DNA of 51,903 nucleotides from Beggiatoa sp. GTDB lineage: Bacteria > Pseudomonadota > Gammaproteobacteria > Beggiatoales > Beggiatoaceae. Where the stretch lies: positions 1-51,903 of the forward strand of contig QKBZ01000073.1 of the NCBI GenBank assembly GCA_003245895.1. The letters run 5' to 3'. Position numbers and translations under genes: made by a program. The notes beneath the pieces were generated by a model, which saw only the letters and a list, made by a program, of their open reading frames with translations, was not told where the DNA came from and did not search any database. Shown piece after piece: positions 48,863 to 51,903 of this stretch (positions are counted from its first letter, which is position 1; each line of letters begins with the position of its first letter).

Positions 48863-49744
48863 TTAATGGGCTAATTCGACAGTGTCAGCTTGTGTAGGCT
48901 GATCAGGTGCAGGCACTGCATGTTCAAAGCCAGCAGGTATCACCATACGTGTGCTACTTGCAACAGATTTACTGACAACTTCAGTGCTAGTTTCTGTTGT
49001 ACTGTCACTCAAAGTACTGCCAGCATTATCAGTAGTTGTTTGGGCAGTGAGCGTGTTCTCAGTGCTGGTTTCTGTCGCATCTACAGTGTCTGTCTCATCA
49101 GTGACAATTTCTGTCTCTGCTGTTGCCGAAGCATCAGCGTCTATATTGGCAACAGGTGCAATAAAGCTGGTAGCGGCTTCGTTTAACTGAATATGTTGCA
49201 AAATAACCGGTTCTAAAGGGGCATGCCGTGAGAAAGGCCCAACAGAACCTGTTGCTAAGGCTTGAATGTGATTGACCACGTCCATGCCACTGACCACTCG
49301 GGCAAATACTGCATAACCCCATTCGGTTGCTGTAGGGCTTTTATAGTCTAAAAAGTCGTTATCGTTGATATTGACAAAAAACTGTGAAGTGGCGGAATGA
49401 GGGTCAGATAAACGGGACATGGCGACTGTGCCGCGCTCGTTTTTTAAACCATTATTCGCTTCATTTTGAATCGGTGGATAAGTGTCTTTTTTGTCATAGC
49501 TGCTGGAATAACCGCCGCCTTGCACCATGAAATCGGGGATAACACGATGGAAAACCGTATCATCATAAAAACCTTCGCGGGCATAGCGTAAAAAGTTAGC
49601 CACTGTGATCGGTGCTTGATCAGGATAAAGCTCTAGCACAAATGTGCCCTGATTGGTGACTAATTCGGCTTGCAGCGTATCGTCTGCTGCGTAAACCTCG
49701 TGGATAGACAACAAAAGCAAAAACAAGGCAATGAAGTATCTCAT
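48863..49744 (-). CDS. Exported cyclophilin with Thr/Glu-rich tail
   Basis: A 293-residue protein. A signal peptide (about 1-19, MRYFIALFLLLLSIHEVYA, cut after AYA-like residues) precedes a cyclophilin domain (about 22-185, with VFHRVIPDFMVQGGG and GTVAMSRLSDPHSATSQFFVN). About 105 residues of Thr/Glu/Ser/Asp/Ala-rich low-complexity tail follow, which is not part of ordinary PpiA (about 190 residues). It is expected to act in the periplasm. ATG 49744 is chosen. GTG 49759 is in frame but would spoil the signal peptide. Confidence 0.88.
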   Translation of the reverse strand: MRYFIALFLLLLSIHEVYAADDTLQAELVTNQGTFVLELYPDQAPITVANFLRYAREGFYDDTVFHRVIPDFMVQGGGYSSSYDKKDTYPPIQNEANNGLKNERGTVAMSRLSDPHSATSQFFVNINDNDFLDYKSPTATEWGYAVFARVVSGMDVVNHIQALATGSVGPFSRHAPLEPVILQHIQLNEAATSFIAPVANIDADASATAETEIVTDETDTVDATETSTENTLTAQTTTDNAGSTLSDSTTETSTEVVSKSVASSTRMVIPAGFEHAVPAPDQPTQADTVELAH

Positions 49745-49866
49745 AGGCAGGATGCACACAATCGGTTGAAGTGGGTGACAGAATACAGTGCAAGCGCGTG
49801 CAACTCACGACGCTAAAACGACGTATCCTCCTTAGCTAGCTTGATGCTAGTGTAACATACTCTCTC

Positions 49867-50415
49867 TCATGCGGGGCTATTCTGTGTTGCGGCTTCTGCC
49901 TCTGTTGTTGCCGTCGATTCTTCGGTGGATTCGGTAGTTATTTGTGTTTTGCCATCATTGTCTGTCGGCAATGCTTCCTTATCTAATTGCTGAGACGCTT
50001 TTTCCGCTTCACGGTTTAAGGCTTGGCGCATTTCATAAGTGACAATATCACCTAGTGGTTCAAATTTAGTAAAGTCTTCCGCATAGACATCTAAACCATC
50101 ACACACATTAAATTTTGCCTGTCGAAACACTGCACGCAAGGCTTGGCGGCGTAGCTGATCGCTGACACCTTTTGATAAAAACTGGCTGAGATCGCTGTGT
50201 TCAGTGAGTGTGTCAACAGCAGGTAATTCTACTTTATGTTCTTCTGGCACAGTGGTAGCCGTCGGCACAGCAACCGCTTTAGTTTCTGTCTCCTGTTCTG
50301 CAACCGCAGGCACATCAGTAACTGTTGTCGGCGTTTCTAGCTGTTGCGCTTGTTGTTTGCGCCGTGACCAACGGTGTAAAAAGGATTCATTATTTAAATC
50401 AGTCTTTTGGTTCAT
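49867..50415 (-). CDS. DUF3306 family protein
   Basis: A 182-residue protein with ESFLHRWSRRK at the N-terminus and LSKGVSDQLRRQALRAVF...FNVCDGLDVYAEDFTKFEPLG as the DUF3306 core. A Pro/Thr/Glu-rich linker and an acidic Thr/Glu tail flank the core. GAGG lies seven bases before ATG 50415, so the longer frame to 50472 is unlikely. It overlaps DUF3305 by 17 bases. In other proteobacteria this pair is found with formate dehydrogenase and other molybdoenzyme genes. Biochemical role unknown. Confidence 0.85.
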   Translation of the reverse strand: MNQKTDLNNESFLHRWSRRKQQAQQLETPTTVTDVPAVAEQETETKAVAVPTATTVPEEHKVELPAVDTLTEHSDLSQFLSKGVSDQLRRQALRAVFRQAKFNVCDGLDVYAEDFTKFEPLGDIVTYEMRQALNREAEKASQQLDKEALPTDNDGKTQITTESTEESTATTEAEAATQNSPA

Positions 50416-50902
50416 GATCGTCCTCTTGTACCCAATCTTTACGGCGACGTTTTTTCGGTTCCGCAGGCACATAATGTTCTAACACATAATATTCTGCCCA
50501 GCGGTAAATTTCTGGCGGAATCGGCACGTCATGCACTTCTGCATCGGCTTCTAAATATGCACAGGCTTCGTCATAACTCAAGGTGACTAGAAAGGGCTGT
50601 GGCTCGCTACTATCTACACTAGGACGGCAGACGACAAAGAGCTTAGGCGTGTCAGCCATTAAATTATGGTAATAACTTTCCGCTTCATCGACATGAAGCT
50701 GCAATACAAAACCTTGCCATAAATAATGTTCTTCTTGTGCTGAACTGCGCATCGGTAAACGCTGGATCGCTTGCTTCTCATGTGCTAAGGCAATACCTAG
50801 CACTCGCCAACGCTCTGTTAACCAACGGTGTTGCTGCACGGCTTGTTTTTCAGTAATCACTGAAACGTAAAATTGTTGAGGAAAGTTTTCTTGTAAGGGC
50901 AT
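50399..50902 (-). CDS. DUF3305 family protein
   Basis: A 167-residue protein matching DUF3305: FYVSVITEKQ, WLTERWRVLGI, LQLHVDEAESYYHNL, PKLFVVCRP, VTLSYDEACAYLE, VPIPPEIYRW and a basic KKRRRKDW end. AGGTG lies seven bases before ATG 50902. A TTG extension to 50956 is less likely. It is the first gene of the DUF3305-DUF3306 pair, divergent from moaA with a 307-base shared upstream region, which suggests a molybdoenzyme link. Confidence 0.86.
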   Translation of the reverse strand: MPLQENFPQQFYVSVITEKQAVQQHRWLTERWRVLGIALAHEKQAIQRLPMRSSAQEEHYLWQGFVLQLHVDEAESYYHNLMADTPKLFVVCRPSVDSSEPQPFLVTLSYDEACAYLEADAEVHDVPIPPEIYRWAEYYVLEHYVPAEPKKRRRKDWVQEDDHEPKD

Positions 50903-51209
50903 CGTCGCCACCTGATACTCAAATCGCTGTTGCAACAGTGAGACATTTTTGCGCAATATGCGGTTTATTTTTGCGCCAAATTGACCCGTTTTTATGACAA
51001 AAAGTAGCTAAAATAATCGTTTTCTTTCCATTAAACGGCTAAAAGACTATTCTATAGACTTTTCTAAGTGTAGCAGTTCCGCTAAACGAGGGAAAATGCA
51101 CCTTATCTCCGTTATTTTCTGTGGTTAAAGGAATATTTTTTGCTCTTGTTGGGTCACTTTTCCTGACTATAATAGTATTTTAAACGAAATAACACGGGGT
51201 ATATGTGTC
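50903..51209. other. Divergent control region of DUF3305 and moaA
   Basis: AT-rich, no ORF. It contains a plausible moaA promoter at 51146-51173. I looked for a molybdenum-cofactor riboswitch fold and could not make one with confidence. Confidence 0.5.
51146..51173 (+). promoter_or_regulatory. Probable moaA promoter
   Basis: TTGTTG at 51146-51151 and a perfect TATAAT at 51168-51173 with a 16-base spacer, about 37 bases before the moaA ATG. Confidence 0.55.
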
Positions 51210-51903
51210 ATGTCTTATCAGCTTGTCGATAAGTTTAATCGTAAGGTCACTTATTTGCGGATTTCAGTAACAGATCGTTGTGATTTTCGCTGTGTGTATT
51301 GTATGAGCGAAGACATGACTTTTATGCCTAGGGCGCAATTATTAACTTTAGAAGAATTAGCCTTGATAGGGCGTGCCTTTGTGGAATTGGGTGTTACAAA
51401 AATTCGTTTAACGGGTGGTGAACCCTTAGTGCGCAATAACGTGATGCAACTGTTTAATTCTTTGGGACAGTTATCCGGTTTAAAAGAATTGGTGTTAACG
51501 ACTAACGGTTCGCAATTACCTAAGCTTGCACCAGAGTTAAAACGAGCCGGTGTAAAACGTATTAACATTAGTTTAGATAGTTTAAAACCAGAGCGTTTTC
51601 AGCGTATTACCCGTGTTGGACACTTAGATAAAGTATTGGCAGGGATTGAGGCAGCAAAACAAGCTGGTTTTGAAGGTATCAAACTGAATACGGTGATTTT
51701 GAAAAACCGTAATCATGATGAAATTCATGATTTAGTACAGTTTGCGGTTGATCAAGAAATTGATATTAGTTTTATCGAAGAAATGCCTTTAGGGGTGATT
51801 GGCGATCACGACCGCTCTGAGGCTTTTTATTCTAGTGATCAAATTCGGCAAGATTTAGAACAAGGCTTCACTTTGCTGCCAACAACTGAGAGCAGTGGCG
51901 GCC
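51210..51903 (+). CDS. moaA: GTP 3',8-cyclase MoaA (partial, runs off the window)
   Basis: The first 231 codons of a radical SAM enzyme that starts molybdenum cofactor synthesis by converting GTP to 3',8-cyclo-GTP. The radical SAM cluster cysteines are Cys24, Cys28 and Cys31 (CDFRCVYC). TGGEPLVR is the SAM-binding motif. NISLDSL and FIEEMPLG are typical MoaA segments. The C-terminal second iron-sulfur cluster lies beyond the window. GGGGT lies upstream of the ATG. Confidence 0.95.
   Translation, partial: MSYQLVDKFNRKVTYLRISVTDRCDFRCVYCMSEDMTFMPRAQLLTLEELALIGRAFVELGVTKIRLTGGEPLVRNNVMQLFNSLGQLSGLKELVLTTNGSQLPKLAPELKRAGVKRINISLDSLKPERFQRITRVGHLDKVLAGIEAAKQAGFEGIKLNTVILKNRNHDEIHDLVQFAVDQEIDISFIEEMPLGVIGDHDRSEAFYSSDQIRQDLEQGFTLLPTTESSGG

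Overview
The window is chromosomal DNA from a gammaproteobacterium of moderate GC content. The best guess is a Thiotrichales/Beggiatoa-like sulfur-oxidiser lineage. This rests on gene content and order, not on a database match: a tRNA-Tyr/Gly/Thr-tuf block, tRNA-Trp before secE-nusG-rplKAJL-rpoBC, the ftsQAZ-lpxC-secA-argJ order, sohB, lpxH, a SUMF1-fold accessory protein and Rpn-type PD-(D/E)XK genes.

Layout. 1-7000 is an accessory region on the minus strand: a large coiled-coil/SUMF1 (C-type-lectin fold) protein, a low-complexity acidic Cys/Gly-tailed protein apparently split by a frameshift, a DUF486 membrane protein and a hybrid histidine kinase. It is studded with GTAG-type REP palindromes. 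7500-13800 holds housekeeping genes: rlmI-like methyltransferase, sohB and an NRDE protein on the plus strand, then purK-purE-DUF2288 and a GAF histidine kinase on the minus strand. 14230-28442 is the translation/transcription supercluster, with an L1-type leader before rplK, a clear L10 leader before rplJ, an attenuator between rplL and rpoB, and an intercistronic hairpin between rpoB and rpoC. 28559-28668 is a REP pair marking a synteny junction. 28718-44541 is the distal half of the division and cell wall (dcw) cluster: ftsW-murG-murC-murB-ddl-ftsQ-ftsA, an 820-base gap, ftsZ, lpxC, dciA (opposite strand), secA and argJ. 44590-51903 has an orphan gspL, two tandem near-identical Rpn-family nuclease genes, lpxH, a cytoplasmic and an exported cyclophilin side by side, DUF3306/DUF3305, and the start of moaA.

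How the genes work together. Most of the window is core machinery: elongation factor, secretion (SecE, SecA), RNA polymerase with its linked ribosomal proteins, peptidoglycan precursor synthesis, division, lipid A (lpxC, lpxH), purine and arginine synthesis.

The most unusual signals are four. (1) RpoB carries about 160 extra residues just before the rifampicin region, and the insert appears to be built from repeated copies of the host's own helical unit. (2) The SUMF1 protein ends in a compositionally distinct, C-rich segment that looks like the variable region of a diversity-generating retroelement target, and one of its two catalytic cysteine positions is replaced. (3) ftsZ is separated from ftsA by 820 bases holding a terminator-like hairpin and a palindrome-overlapped promoter. 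(4) GTAG-foot REP elements sit unusually close upstream of three start codons. I found no CRISPR array, rRNA gene or complete insertion sequence.
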